64,000 nucleotides of DNA from Neptunomonas qingdaonensis (GCF_900113275.1 NZ_FOOU01000007.1:124001-188000), one strand, 5' to 3'. Shown: positions 35,235-44,309, numbered from the stretch's first letter. Program-made: numbers and translations. Notes: a model not told the origin generated them from the sequence alone.

Positions 35235-35585
35235 GTGATTGCGTTGTTCTTAAAGTGCTTACTGGGTGCGGCAGCCGTGTTGTTGATTGCCTTGCTTTCA
35301 AAAAATAAAAGCTTTTTTATCGCCGGTTTAGTTCCGCTGTTTCCTACTTTTGCACTGATAGCGCATTATATTGTCGGTGTGGAACGGACGATGGAGGACC
35401 TTCGCGTCACCGCTCTGTTTGGGCTTTACTCATTAATTCCCTATGCGGGTTACCTGGTTTCGGTTTATTTTTTAAGCTATAAATATAGTCTGTTTTGGAC
35501 GCTATCGGTGGCAACCGTCATTTGGTTAGCTTTTGCATTTATTTTATTGCTGGGGTGGATGAAACTCCATCCATCGGTGGTGTGA
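35235..35585 (+). CDS. glpM: GlpM family membrane protein
   Basis: 116 residues with a GTG start and four membrane segments. The family signature ALLSKNKSFFIAGLVPLFPTF followed by ALIAHYIVGVERT is clear. GlpM was described in Pseudomonas as affecting alginate production, with unknown mechanism. No glp genes are nearby here, so the gene stands alone. Confidence 0.85.
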   Translation: MIALFLKCLLGAAAVLLIALLSKNKSFFIAGLVPLFPTFALIAHYIVGVERTMEDLRVTALFGLYSLIPYAGYLVSVYFLSYKYSLFWTLSVATVIWLAFAFILLLGWMKLHPSVV

Positions 35586-35647
35586 TATAACCACCCCTAT
35601 TTGATTTAAACGTTATATCATGTAGTTGAACCCACTAAAGAAACGTC

Positions 35648-36082
35648 ATGATGATTAGTGAAATACTTGAACTCCGCTCCGGGCAGGTTGCATATATTAG
35701 TAGCTTGATGGCGGGCTTTTCTTTGTCTATTGCTGTGCAAATTATACGTGGTAAGGATCAGCGCTTGGTTGCTACTGCTAATTATCTGCTGTTTATTGTT
35801 ACTACCCTGCTGTTTTTAATCGCTCTGTATGTCGATGTTTCAATTAGTTTGCGGTTGGTTGGTATAGAGGATTTCTGTGATGATGCACTTATTCAGATAG
35901 AGAATATAAGAAATTTGAGTACTTCAGCGGCAACCTCAGCTTTTCTTTTGTTTGTGTTGTCGATAGGGGTTCTGGGTTGGTTAAAATCAAATCGAACAGG
36001 GATTATCAGTACGCTAATGGTGCTCTTAACGTTAGCTACCATTATTGTTGCTAAAAACATGATTTCCAATCTGGATTTTTAG
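35648..36082 (+). CDS. Hypothetical four-helix membrane protein
   Basis: 144 residues with four membrane segments (about 17-33, 45-65, 97-117 and 122-138). No family recognised. It lies 62 nt downstream of glpM, with a small soluble protein gene 43 nt further. AT-rich codon use compared with the housekeeping genes suggests an accessory gene. Confidence 0.65.
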   Translation: MMISEILELRSGQVAYISSLMAGFSLSIAVQIIRGKDQRLVATANYLLFIVTTLLFLIALYVDVSISLRLVGIEDFCDDALIQIENIRNLSTSAATSAFLLFVLSIGVLGWLKSNRTGIISTLMVLLTLATIIVAKNMISNLDF

Positions 36083-36125
36083 AGCTAGCGTTAAATAATA
36101 TCAATACTTTTATGGGATATTCTTT

Positions 36126-36470
36126 TTGACCGATAAAAATCTAAAAATATTATGCGATATCGCGACTGAAGCCCACAGCCGAATTAAACAGGATTTTAAC
36201 GACATAGATCCTATCGTAGGTGTGAGCCAGAAGATGCGGGAAAGTGGAATTGCTGCTGATGTAATGACTATTGATTGTTTGAGAAGCGCTAAGCGCATTA
36301 TTCTTATATTGCATGATCAACAGCCTGATACTATTAGTTATCAGTTTACCTTCAAAGCGCAAGATCCTGCGGAGCAGTTTGAGCATATTCCTCTGGCTAA
36401 ATTATCAACAGATAAACTATACGATTGGATGAAAGACTATTTTTCACATGCGGATCATGTAAAACACTGA
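36126..36470 (+). CDS. Small soluble hypothetical protein
   Basis: 114 residues with a TTG start at 36126; no in-frame ATG is close. Mixed alpha/beta composition with SAKRIILILHDQQPDTISYQFTF in the middle and ending in DWMKDYFSHADH. No signal peptide, membrane segment or recognised motif. The whole 35.6-37.1 kb stretch is AT-rich and holds unknown genes. Confidence 0.6.
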   Translation: MTDKNLKILCDIATEAHSRIKQDFNDIDPIVGVSQKMRESGIAADVMTIDCLRSAKRIILILHDQQPDTISYQFTFKAQDPAEQFEHIPLAKLSTDKLYDWMKDYFSHADHVKH

Positions 36471-36591
36471 GCAAAATCAACGCTCTCCTGACAACAAGGG
36501 TCGTCTGAGTTACAGTTAAGGTCGTAAGCACATTTTTCTACTATGTAGATTGACTGCTTATTCTGGCTTAATCCAGAAAGTGGAGGTTATC

Positions 36592-37098
36592 ATGGAAAAC
36601 GCTGCACAAGCTCAATCCACCTTTCCCTGGGATCAATTGGTTTTAAAGCTTATCGATTGGCCATTTCTTTTATTTATCATCGTTGTTTTTCTGATTTTTT
36701 TGATGAAGGATCAGTTAAAGGGGTTGGTAGACCGCTCAAACGTGAAGATAACATGGGGGGATCGCTCAATTGAGTTAAATGAACTGGCTGATAATGTTGA
36801 TCAGGATATTGACCCTATTAAAGAACGTATCGATTTAATTGAAGAAAAGTTGGCAAAAATCACCACGGATGATGTGCCAATAGAGCAGGTTAATTCAGGT
36901 CCAGAGCCGACTGCTGACGATATAGATAAGGTTCTGCATGTCGGGTTAGCCAACCCTAAATACAAATACCGTACGGCGTCCGGGGTCGCAAAAGACGCTG
37001 AGATCCCGATACAGACGGCGCAGACAATATTAACCTCTAATCCGAATATCCGGGTGGTTAAAGCTCGTGACGGAAAGGAGCTCTATGCGCCTCGATAA
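36592..37098 (+). CDS. Membrane-anchored coiled-coil protein with winged-helix-like C-terminus
   Basis: 168 residues from ATG 36592, with GGAGG five to six bases upstream. One membrane segment spans residues about 21-38 (FLLFIIVVFLIFLM). A strand pair (KITWGDRSIELNEL) and a coiled coil (DPIKERIDLIEEKLAKI) follow. The last 60 residues (TASGVAKDAEIPIQTAQTIL ... VVKARDGKELYAPR) look like a winged helix. The stop overlaps the next gene by 14 nt. Family not recognised; the layout suggests a membrane-tethered binding or effector subunit. Confidence 0.7.
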   Translation: MENAAQAQSTFPWDQLVLKLIDWPFLLFIIVVFLIFLMKDQLKGLVDRSNVKITWGDRSIELNELADNVDQDIDPIKERIDLIEEKLAKITTDDVPIEQVNSGPEPTADDIDKVLHVGLANPKYKYRTASGVAKDAEIPIQTAQTILTSNPNIRVVKARDGKELYAPR

Positions 37099-37768
37099 AT
37101 TTATCTGTAAAAGTACTCAGCTAACAAGGTCTGAAGCAACAGCCTTGCTTCATTCGGGTATTGTCCTGGTGAATGGCGAAGTCATTAAAAATGAAGCTGC
37201 TCAAGTACATGAAAATAATAGGGTTACTTTAAATGGAGAGGTGTTAACGGCACGTGCTTCACGTTATATCATGATGCATAAACCAGCGGATACGATCTGC
37301 TCCAACGTTGATGAAATTTATCCCTCTGTGTTTAACTATCTTGATGTAGAGAAAGCGCAGGAGCTGCATATCGTAGGGCGTTTAGATGCAGATACTACGG
37401 GTTTAATCCTGGTAACAGATGATGGGCGCTGGTCGTACAATATCATTACGCCTAAAAAACAGTGCGCCAAAGTTTATCGTGTGCAATTACGTGATAACGT
37501 CTCGGGTGATATTATCTCCAGATTTTTCCGGGGTGTTCTGCTTCAAGGTGAGGGGAGCTTAACTTTGCCCGCAATACTCGATGTTATCAGTCCAAAAGAG
37601 GTATTGTTAACCATCACTGAGGGCAGGTTTCATCAGGTGAAACGTATGTTTGCTGCGGTAGGTAATCGAGTGGTTGCGCTACACAGAGAGCAAATTGGTG
37701 ATGTCAGGTTAGATATTGAAATGGGACAATGGCGATATTTAACCGCTGCTGAAGTACAGAGTTTTTAA
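37085..37768 (+). CDS. rsuA: 16S rRNA pseudouridine synthase, RsuA type
   Basis: 227 residues from ATG 37085, with GGAG four bases upstream; the longer frame from 37067 lacks such a site. The S4 RNA-binding domain is residues 1-55 (MRLDKFICKSTQLTRSEAT). The catalytic motif GRLDADTTGL is at about 98-107 with Asp101. The C-terminal EGRFHQVKRMFAAVGNRVVALHR motif is typical. RsuA makes pseudouridine 516 in 16S rRNA; assignment over other RsuA/RluB/E/F paralogues is probable, not certain. Confidence 0.85.
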   Translation: MRLDKFICKSTQLTRSEATALLHSGIVLVNGEVIKNEAAQVHENNRVTLNGEVLTARASRYIMMHKPADTICSNVDEIYPSVFNYLDVEKAQELHIVGRLDADTTGLILVTDDGRWSYNIITPKKQCAKVYRVQLRDNVSGDIISRFFRGVLLQGEGSLTLPAILDVISPKEVLLTITEGRFHQVKRMFAAVGNRVVALHREQIGDVRLDIEMGQWRYLTAAEVQSF

Positions 37769-37783
37769 CATGAAGTCAGGTGT

Positions 37784-38119
37784 ATGAAGAAGTTTCTCGT
37801 GGTTGTGTTAGCCATTATTGTTATAAATGAGTGGCGTGATATCAGAAATTTATTCAGTCCTCCTCCTGACTTTGCGGCTGCACATGAGGAGAGGGTTGTG
37901 ATGTATGCAACGCAGTGGTGTCCTTTTTGTCAAAAAGCGCGCGAACTATTTGCCGAGAAAGGCATCTCTTATTATGAATATGATATTGAGAAATCAGAAG
38001 AGGGCAATACACAGTATCAGCGTTTAGGTGCTAGTGGTGTCCCGATTTTGCTTATCAATGGTGAAGTGTTAAAAGGTTTTAACCGTTCGACAGTACTCGC
38101 GTTAATCAATGAAAAATAG
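37784..38119 (+). CDS. Membrane-anchored glutaredoxin-like protein
   Basis: 111 residues. A short hydrophobic N-terminus (KKFLVVVLAIIVI) anchors it, and the glutaredoxin domain follows with the active-site CPFC at about residues 46-49 (YATQWCPFCQKARELF). Also seen are the cis-Pro motif SGVPILLINGEVLKGF and the final helix. It could reduce thiols at the membrane. Fifteen nt after rsuA, so possibly co-transcribed. Confidence 0.83.
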   Translation: MKKFLVVVLAIIVINEWRDIRNLFSPPPDFAAAHEERVVMYATQWCPFCQKARELFAEKGISYYEYDIEKSEEGNTQYQRLGASGVPILLINGEVLKGFNRSTVLALINEK

Positions 38120-38152
38120 CACTCCCGCGTATTAAAACCATTAGGGTATATC

Positions 38153-38674
38153 ATGAAAAGTTTCTCTGCTACGTCTCGTTTTGTTGTGATTGCTGCGTCG
38201 TTGGCTCTGCTGGCGGGTAGTGCATTTGCCAGTAAATCAGAAGAGCGCGAAGGCGGTAAGTACAAAGATCACAAAGAGCACAAAGAGTATAAGAAAAAGG
38301 ACTCTGAGAAAAAGGACTATCGCAAAGGTCATGACGATAATGATCGTCGTCACAGTTCAATAACCCTTGTTTTTAGTGATCAGGAGCGACGCACCGTTCG
38401 TGAATATTATGGACATCAGTCCCGTAAGGGCCATTGCCCGCCGGGTCTGGCGAAAAAGAATAACGGTTGTTTACCTCCGGGGCAGGCGAAAAAATGGCAC
38501 AAGGGCCGTCCTATCGATAAGGATATCCGTTATTATGCGTTACCTAACGAGCTGCGTATTCGTCTGCCGGTACCACCGATCAATCACGAATATGTACGTA
38601 TTGCCGGCGATATTCTGTTGATAACCGTGGGCACCGGTATCGTAGTGGATGCTATTGAAGATATTTTACGTTAA
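38153..38674 (+). CDS. RcnB/CigR-like secreted protein
   Basis: 173 residues with a Sec signal peptide (about 1-26, ending SAFA). A highly charged Lys/Glu/Asp/His region follows (residues 27-70). The C-terminal half has CPPGLAKKNNGCLPPGQAKKW and VRIAGDILLITVGTGIVVDAIEDI, as in CigR/RcnB-type proteins. Two cysteines could form a disulfide in the periplasm. RcnB affects metal homeostasis in E. coli, and CigR binds MgtC-related factors in Salmonella; the role here is unknown. Confidence 0.8.
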   Translation: MKSFSATSRFVVIAASLALLAGSAFASKSEEREGGKYKDHKEHKEYKKKDSEKKDYRKGHDDNDRRHSSITLVFSDQERRTVREYYGHQSRKGHCPPGLAKKNNGCLPPGQAKKWHKGRPIDKDIRYYALPNELRIRLPVPPINHEYVRIAGDILLITVGTGIVVDAIEDILR

Positions 38675-38769
38675 CAGACTATCGGGATTTTCGCAGTAGT
38701 TCAGTGTTATGTCCGACAGTCTGCAATCAGGCTTAAGGGCATTTTTTCGGTAAATTAGGTAAGCACAGC

Positions 38770-39690
38770 ATGCAAGATATTCTGGACAAGATTGCAGAAA
38801 AAATGGCTCTTCGAACAGAGCGGGGTAAAGTTGCTGACTATATCCCGCAACTGGCCTGCGTCGACCCCGATCAGTTTGGCATGGCGGTTGTGCTGCCAGA
38901 CGGTCGCCAGTTTAGTGCCGGTTGCGCAGACAAAACGTTTTCTATCCAGAGTATCTCTAAGGTTTTTACTCTGACTATGGCGCTGGGTAAGATCGGGGAT
39001 ACTGTATGGTCTCGTGTGGGACGCGAGCCTTCAGGTGATCCGTTTAACTCTATCGTTCAGCTTGAGCATGAAGCGGGTAAGCCACGCAATCCATTTATCA
39101 ATGCAGGTGCTATCGCGATTGTTGATGCCATTATGATGAGCCACCGGCCAAAAGAAACACTGGCTGAGGTGCTTCAGTTTGTTCGCTTTGTGGCTGATGA
39201 TGAGAGCATTTTCTTTGATGAAAAGGTGGCGCAATCCGAGTTACTTCATCGTGACCGGAATGCCTCGTTAGCGCATTTTATGGCATCGTTTGGGCGAATC
39301 AAACACCCGGTCGAGCATGTGTTGGGCGTATATTTTCATCAATGTGCTATCGCGATGAGTTGTACACAGCTGGCCAGTGCTGGTCAGTTTTTAGTGTCTG
39401 ATGGTATGAATCTTAGCACGGGTATCAGGGTTGTATCACCACAGCGAGCGCGCCGCATCAACTCTCTGATGTTAATGTGTGGGCATTATGATGGTTCGGG
39501 TGAGTTTGCTTACCGGGTAGGTTTGCCGGGGAAAAGTGGTGTGGGTGGTGGAATATTAGCGATAGCACCCGGAAATGCCTCGATTGCTGTGTGGTCTCCG
39601 GGTCTGGATGATATTGGTAACAGTAAGCTGGGTACCGAGGCATTGGAAATGCTCGTACAACACACAGGCTGGTCTATCTTTGGGCACTAA
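38770..39690 (+). CDS. glsA: Glutaminase A
   Basis: 306 residues of the beta-lactamase-like glutaminase family, hydrolysing glutamine to glutamate and ammonia. The nucleophile motif S61-I-S-K64 lies in [13 protein letters not shown]. Other hallmarks are [23 protein letters not shown] and [12 protein letters not shown] near the end. Length is normal for the family. Monocistronic, cytoplasmic. Confidence 0.93.
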   Translation: MQDILDKIAEKMALRTERGKVADYIPQLACVDPDQFGMAVVLPDGRQFSAGCADKTFSIQSISKVFTLTMALGKIGDTVWSRVGREPSGDPFNSIVQLEHEAGKPRNPFINAGAIAIVDAIMMSHRPKETLAEVLQFVRFVADDESIFFDEKVAQSELLHRDRNASLAHFMASFGRIKHPVEHVLGVYFHQCAIAMSCTQLASAGQFLVSDGMNLSTGIRVVSPQRARRINSLMLMCGHYDGSGEFAYRVGLPGKSGVGGGILAIAPGNASIAVWSPGLDDIGNSKLGTEALEMLVQHTGWSIFGH

Positions 39691-39753
39691 ACTTGAACGG
39701 GCTATTTGTTCAGGGTTTGAGTGAAGTTTAATCATGTTAAGAAATTTCTCTCT

Positions 39754-40524
39754 ATGAAACTGCATATTCTTTCGGATCTGCATCTCAGTGCCAGTGCATT
39801 TGACGCTCCCGAAACGAATGCCGATGTGATTATCCTCGCGGGTGATATTGGCCGTCCTGAAGAGGCCGTTGCGTGGGCTAAACAGTTTTCGAAACCGGTT
39901 ATCTTTGTACCCGGAAATCATGAATTTTATGGCAGCAGTATTGTGGCGACCGTTCGCGAGCTGAAGCAACTGTGTGCTACTGGCAATATTCACGTGCTGC
40001 ACAATGATGCTGTGGTAATAGAAGGCGTACGCTTTCTTGGCGCGACCTTATGGACAGACTTTCAGCTATTTGGTGAGGCAGGAGAACAGCGGGATTTTGC
40101 CATCGATATGGCATCGATGATGCTACGGGATTTTAGCCGGATTTATAGGGATGACTCTGCTGAAACCCTTTTTACGCCCGAAGATGCCATGTCGCAATTC
40201 CAACGACATGCCCGCTGGCTCGATATTCAGTTAAACGAGCCATTTGTGGGTCAAACGGTAGTGATTACCCATCATTCTCCCTCGATTAAAAGCATACACC
40301 CGCGTTTTGAGCTTTCGCCTTTGAATGCCTGTTTTGTTTCTGATGCTGATTGGCTGCTGGATGCTAAGCGCGCAGCCTTGTGGGTTCATGGGCATACCCA
40401 TGATAGCTTTGACTATGATGTGAATGGTACACGTGTGGTGTGTAATCCACGCGGGTATTGCACAGAAGAGTCCATCGAAAATCCCGCTTTTGATCCGGCA
40501 CTTGTTATTGAGGTGGGTCAGTAG
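39754..40524 (+). CDS. Metallophosphoesterase
   Basis: 256 residues from ATG 39754; a GTG at 39721 would add eleven residues. Calcineurin-like motifs are all present: SDLHLS (residues 6-11, Asp-x-His), ILAGDIG, PGNHEFYG, THHSPS and HGHTHDSFDYDV. Substrate not assignable; members of this subgroup act as phosphodiesterases or phosphatases. The uracil-DNA-glycosylase-family gene starts 22 nt downstream, on the same strand. Confidence 0.88.
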   Translation: MKLHILSDLHLSASAFDAPETNADVIILAGDIGRPEEAVAWAKQFSKPVIFVPGNHEFYGSSIVATVRELKQLCATGNIHVLHNDAVVIEGVRFLGATLWTDFQLFGEAGEQRDFAIDMASMMLRDFSRIYRDDSAETLFTPEDAMSQFQRHARWLDIQLNEPFVGQTVVITHHSPSIKSIHPRFELSPLNACFVSDADWLLDAKRAALWVHGHTHDSFDYDVNGTRVVCNPRGYCTEESIENPAFDPALVIEVGQ

Positions 40525-40546
40525 CCATATTGCCAGGGGTAAAAAA

Positions 40547-41137
40547 ATGAACAGATTCGAGTCGTTATTAGACGCTGTTCACCAGTGCACTATATGTGAA
40601 AAACATCTGCCGCATGGTGTCAGGCCCGTGTTGCAGATCGACCCTAAAGCGAAGGTGCTGATTGTAGGCCAGGCGCCTGGGCGAAAAGTACATGAGTCTG
40701 GTGTACCGTTTGATGATGCGAGTGGCGATCGGTTACGCGACTGGATGGGAGTGACCCGTGAGGTTTTTTACGATGCTGAGCAGATAGCCATTCTGCCAAT
40801 GGGCTTTTGTTATCCGGGGAAGGGAAAGTCAGGAGATCTGCCACCACGGCCTGAATGTGCGCCGGCCTGGCGTGATCAACTGCTTAGTCACCTGAGTAAC
40901 GTAGAGCTGACACTACTGATCGGGCAGTACGCACAGGCGTATCACCTCAAAGAGAAGCCTGAATCGCTTACCGAAACCGTTCGGGGGTGGCGGGCTTATT
41001 GGCCGGATATGATACCGATGCCACACCCTAGCCCACGTAATAATATCTGGTTGAGTAAAAATCCATGGTTTGAACAAGAGCTACTCCCGGATTTACGGCG
41101 ACAGGTTCATCGGGTCTTGGCAAACCTCACTCGTTGA
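40547..41137 (+). CDS. Uracil-DNA glycosylase family protein
   Basis: 196 residues from ATG 40547, with AGGGG nine bases upstream. UDG-fold motifs are visible: VGQAPGRKVHESGVPFDDASGDRLRDWMGV (motif 1 and nearby), TLLIGQYAQAYHL, and the C-terminal PMPHPSPRNNIW loop. Two Cys pairs (CTICEKH near residue 15, and C68-type in MGFCYPG/PECAP) recall Fe-S UDG families 4/5, but the ligand set looks incomplete. Linked to the metallophosphoesterase gene. Confidence 0.84.
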   Translation: MNRFESLLDAVHQCTICEKHLPHGVRPVLQIDPKAKVLIVGQAPGRKVHESGVPFDDASGDRLRDWMGVTREVFYDAEQIAILPMGFCYPGKGKSGDLPPRPECAPAWRDQLLSHLSNVELTLLIGQYAQAYHLKEKPESLTETVRGWRAYWPDMIPMPHPSPRNNIWLSKNPWFEQELLPDLRRQVHRVLANLTR

Positions 41138-41147
41138 GTGAGCTGTA

Positions 41148-41190
41148 TTTATATAAAACATCTTTATATAAAACCGGTTTATATGAAAAA
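41148..41190. repeat. AT-rich direct and inverted repeats
   Basis: TTTATATAAAAC occurs at 41148-41159 and 41163-41174, and the second copy enters a near-palindrome TATAAAACCGGTTTATA. A 7-bp hairpin CTCACTC/GAGTGAG (41126-41142) lies just before, overlapping the stop of the preceding gene. Possibly a terminator and promoter zone for the next gene. Confidence 0.5.
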
Positions 41191-41366
41191 TCTGTAGCAC
41201 TTGCCTGGCTCGGCTGCACTTTTTCGACTGTATCGGGTCTATCGAAGAACGGTTATCCCAAAGCGTAAAATTGATTGATATGCTTGCCTTTGCGGTAGTA
41301 GTGAAGTTTATGTCCGTCATATAGGTTTTGGATATGATGACGATTGAAATATAAGCAGGTGCTTTG

Positions 41367-41792
41367 ATGAGTATGTTCGGCAAATGTAAACTGTTGTTAA
41401 TCGGTATGCTGGCTCAGGGTATGTTAAATACCGCTGTTGCTGGTGAGGTTAGCATTCTGATGGCCGATTTTCGCAATGTTGGTAGTAACCAATGGGCGGT
41501 GAATGTCACCCTCAAGCATAGTGATGAAGGTTGGGATCACTACGCAGATAATTGGCGCGTGGTCGATGCGCAAGGTAATGTTCTGGGTGAGCGAGTGTTA
41601 TTTCATCCGCATGTGGATGAGCAGCCTTTTACGCGGGGTATTAATAGTGTGCAGATACCCGCCGGAGTGACGAATGTTTATATTGAAGCTCATGACAAAG
41701 AACATGGCTGGTCTGCACAACGTTTGCAGGTAGATTTGGCAAAAGTAAAGTCCGGGCACGTCAGGGTTAACGCTTCAGGTGTAGGTGAGTAG
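41367..41792 (+). CDS. Secreted hypothetical protein
   Basis: 141 residues from ATG 41367; a TTG one codon upstream is less likely. A Sec signal peptide spans about 1-26 (ending NTAVAGE). The mature part is beta-rich (NQWAVNVTLKHSDEGWDHYADNWRVVD, ITVYIEAHDKEHGW-like) with no cysteine after cleavage. It looks like a periplasmic immunoglobulin-like domain. Its stop abuts the start of the next gene, so the two are expected to be translated together. Confidence 0.75.
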   Translation: MSMFGKCKLLLIGMLAQGMLNTAVAGEVSILMADFRNVGSNQWAVNVTLKHSDEGWDHYADNWRVVDAQGNVLGERVLFHPHVDEQPFTRGINSVQIPAGVTNVYIEAHDKEHGWSAQRLQVDLAKVKSGHVRVNASGVGE

Positions 41793-42080
41793 ATGCGCAG
41801 TTGGCGTATGAAAAATCTGGGTGACGCTATGCTTGCAGGTGACGACTTAGAGGATATCCAAGCGTTATTTCTACGTGCTTATGAGCAGGCAGGCTCTCCC
41901 GAGGATATGGCGATCTATGTTCGCCATGAAGCCGAAGGGCGGCTGCATTGTGAAGTGAAGTTGTATTTTACACCCGCAAGTAGTGAGCTTGCAGAAGCTG
42001 TCGGTGCCCGATGCTGTCCATCACCCTCTGTAGAGGGGCTCGGGTTACTGGTAGGTTCAGACGCCGCCTTGGCAAGATAG
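41793..42080 (+). CDS. Small soluble hypothetical protein coupled to the secreted protein
   Basis: 95 residues; the ATG at 41793 follows the previous stop codon without a gap. It contains DMAIYVRHEAEGRLHCEVKLYFTP, which looks like a conserved beta-rich core, then CCPSPSVEGLGLLVG. No signal peptide. Not recognised as a named family. The direct abutment suggests translational coupling. Confidence 0.7.
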   Translation: MRSWRMKNLGDAMLAGDDLEDIQALFLRAYEQAGSPEDMAIYVRHEAEGRLHCEVKLYFTPASSELAEAVGARCCPSPSVEGLGLLVGSDAALAR

Positions 42081-42233
42081 ATACGCAGGCTTTATTCATG
42101 CGGGCTCAGCCTACAAACGGGGCTGATTTTAGCACTAAGTTTGCAGTTGCTCTTGGCGCATATAAAGCTCATTCTACAGATTGGTTTTGCACTTATAATG
42201 GTATTTTTTGAAAGTCTCATAAAGGATCAAATC

Positions 42234-42638
42234 ATGAAGTCTATTTCAGCTATTTTAATATTTTGCTTTATTACCAGCATTGCGGGATGTGGAACCATTA
42301 TTCATCCTGAACGAAAGGGCCAAATAAACGGTCGACTTGATTCAAGTATTGTTTTATTAGATGCCATTGGCCTGTTGTTTTTTTTCGTTCCGGGCGTGAT
42401 TGCCTTCGCTGTAGATTTTTCAAATGGAACCATTTATTTACCGGGTGGACGCAGGGCATCGTTAAGCCATGAAGAGTTGGATGCGATATCGAGCACTGGA
42501 AAAATAGATATGCAAGCGTTAGATTCTATTGTTCAAAAACAAGCGGGTTCCAGCGTTTTACCTAACGGCGAAGATTTACAGGCTATCCATCTCAGTTCCG
42601 TTGATCAGCTACCCCGTGAGCTGGTTGCAAACCGTTAA
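42234..42638 (+). CDS. Lipoprotein of conserved unknown family
   Basis: 134 residues from ATG 42234, with AAGGAT upstream; a longer frame from 42141 is rejected. The lipobox is SIAGC with Cys at residue 18. After it, the segment GTIIHPERKGQINGRLDSSIVLLDAIGLLFFFVPGVIAFAVDF shows a hydrophobic stretch ending in NGTIYLPGG, a pattern shared by a family of pseudomonad-type lipoproteins. Function unknown. Confidence 0.8.
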   Translation: MKSISAILIFCFITSIAGCGTIIHPERKGQINGRLDSSIVLLDAIGLLFFFVPGVIAFAVDFSNGTIYLPGGRRASLSHEELDAISSTGKIDMQALDSIVQKQAGSSVLPNGEDLQAIHLSSVDQLPRELVANR

Positions 42639-42746
42639 CCACAAGTCACATCACAGTTGAGGGCGTTTGTAATACGTATAGCGCCCTCTTCAGGTTAGGT
42701 ATTTTGTCAGGTCTTTGGGGTTGTTGCATAATGCCGGAGGTTAGTG

Positions 42747-43466
42747 ATGCAAGGGTGGTGTAAAAGTAGTGCAGCGCTGTTAGGCGTTTTTATCTTTTTA
42801 GGGTTGGGCTTACTAGGCTACACGCTGGGTAATGCGGCTATTCAATACAAGTTATATGACCGCAGTGTCACGGTAAAAGGCCTGTCTGAGCGAGAGTATC
42901 CTGCCGATATTGTTATTTGGCCGATTCAGTTCAGCGTTGCAGATAACGACCTGGGTAATCTCTACCGCGATATTGATGTGAAAACACAAAGTATCCGTTC
43001 CTTTTTGCAACAGAATAATATCGCTGCTGATGAAATAACGGTAGCGTCACCGGCTATTACGGATAAGTCAGCACAGCAGTATGGCAATAATGACAGAGCC
43101 GAGTTTCGTTACACTGCGACTCAAACCGTGACTGTCTATTCGAAAAATATTGATGCTGCCCGTGCGGTGATGGGCTCACTATCGCAGCTGGGTAAGAAAG
43201 GCATTGTCTTCACGGCGAACAATTATGAAGCGCAAACCGAATACATCTTCACGCGTTTAAATGAAGTCAAACCTGAAATGGTTGAAGAGGCGACACGTGA
43301 AGCCAGGGAGGTCGCTCAAAAATTCGCTACTGATTCACAAAGCGCCTTAGGTAAAATCAAGCGGGCGTCTCAAGGGCAGTTCAGTATTAATGCCAGAGAT
43401 AAAAATAACCCGCACATCAAAACTATCCGGGTGGTTTCAACGGTGGAATATTATTTATCGGATTAA
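42747..43466 (+). CDS. SIMPL domain (DUF541) protein
   Basis: 239 residues from ATG 42747, with GGAGG six bases upstream. One N-terminal membrane segment (about 12-30) is followed by the SIMPL domain: RSVTVKGLSEREYPADIVIWPIQF and the late motif ATREAREVAQKFATDSQSALGKIKRASQG. Periplasmic; members relate to oxidative-stress tolerance or signalling, with mechanism unclear. Confidence 0.87.
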   Translation: MQGWCKSSAALLGVFIFLGLGLLGYTLGNAAIQYKLYDRSVTVKGLSEREYPADIVIWPIQFSVADNDLGNLYRDIDVKTQSIRSFLQQNNIAADEITVASPAITDKSAQQYGNNDRAEFRYTATQTVTVYSKNIDAARAVMGSLSQLGKKGIVFTANNYEAQTEYIFTRLNEVKPEMVEEATREAREVAQKFATDSQSALGKIKRASQGQFSINARDKNNPHIKTIRVVSTVEYYLSD

Positions 43467-43514
43467 CATCTGCTAAGGATTGCGTTGAGTTTGAGATATA
43501 ATCTGAAACAGATG

Positions 43515-44147
43515 TTACAAATCAGTTATGTATCTACTTTGAACGCCTTCGTCTATTTCCCGAATAAGCGCTTCAGTAGCGTCTGTATTTTCGGCAATTT
43601 CTTTACCGAATGATACCTCCAGAGGCGCTTCATGATGATCTGCATCCCATGCTTTACTGCGAAGCAGCGCTTTGCCGCAATGGAAGTAGGCGTTACTTAC
43701 TTCGATTTCCAGTACCAGTAATGCTTGATGGGTTGAGCCTGCAACAGATGTACAAATATCATGGCCTCTGAACAGCCTGCATGTTCCGTGCACACGCAAT
43801 GTTTCGGCTGTACCGGGCCGCAAAAATATTAGGCCGACCTTGTTACTGCTACTCACGATATTGGTGAGCGAAAATGCTAATTTATTTCCCTTCAGTTCCG
43901 GAAGCAGTAGTGTTTTATCGTCTTTAATTTGTATAAAACCTGCTTTGTCTCCTTTTGGGGATATTGTTGGAAACCCTGCGTCGTCGACAGTGGCTAACAT
44001 AGCTAATGGTGATGTACGAATAAATGCTTGCATCCGGACATTAAGATGGTCGTAGATTTTTTTCCTCGTAAAAGGGGATGGTTCTCCTATTGCCTCACGT
44101 ACTTCCGATTGAGATTTTATTTCGTCCATCATCTTTAATTCTTCCAT
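43515..44147 (-). CDS. Pyridoxamine 5'-phosphate oxidase-fold protein
   Basis: 210 residues from ATG 44147, with GGGG eight bases upstream; the frame upstream to 44243 lacks support. The FMN-binding split barrel shows PLAMLATVDDAGFPTISPKGDKAGFIQI and GTAETLRVHGTCRLF. A short helical C-terminus follows. The group is described as a flavin-dependent oxidoreductase family of unknown substrate. Stands alone. Confidence 0.84.
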   Translation of the reverse strand: MEELKMMDEIKSQSEVREAIGEPSPFTRKKIYDHLNVRMQAFIRTSPLAMLATVDDAGFPTISPKGDKAGFIQIKDDKTLLLPELKGNKLAFSLTNIVSSSNKVGLIFLRPGTAETLRVHGTCRLFRGHDICTSVAGSTHQALLVLEIEVSNAYFHCGKALLRSKAWDADHHEAPLEVSFGKEIAENTDATEALIREIDEGVQSRYITDL

Positions 44148-44273
44148 AAACAGCCCCTTGATTAATAAACGCTCTATTAGTTGCAACCACAACCTAAAGA
44201 ATACAACTTTACCATCGAATTTATGTTGAAAGTTAGGCTTCAAAAAAATGTGAGAGCTGGTGAGCTTTCAGGT

Positions 44274-44309
44274 ATAAAAAAAGCCATTGATTGTATAATC
44301 AATGGCCTT
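44274..44309 (-). terminator. Rho-independent terminator of the aspA-symporter transcript
   Basis: A perfect 10-bp stem GCCATTGATT (44283-44292) with AATCAATGGC (44297-44306) closes a 4-nt loop. On the minus strand a run of seven T residues follows. It lies 76 nt after the symporter stop. Confidence 0.9.

Noticed and set aside
38675-38723. Inverted repeat CAGACTATCGG/CCGACAGTCTG between the CigR-like gene and glsA
   Set aside because: Arms are imperfect, the loop is 27 nt and no T run follows; it may be chance or a weak transcript end.
39721-39753. Upstream GTG start for the metallophosphoesterase
   Set aside because: The extra eleven residues precede the usual family opening MKLHILSDLH, and no ribosome binding site supports the GTG.
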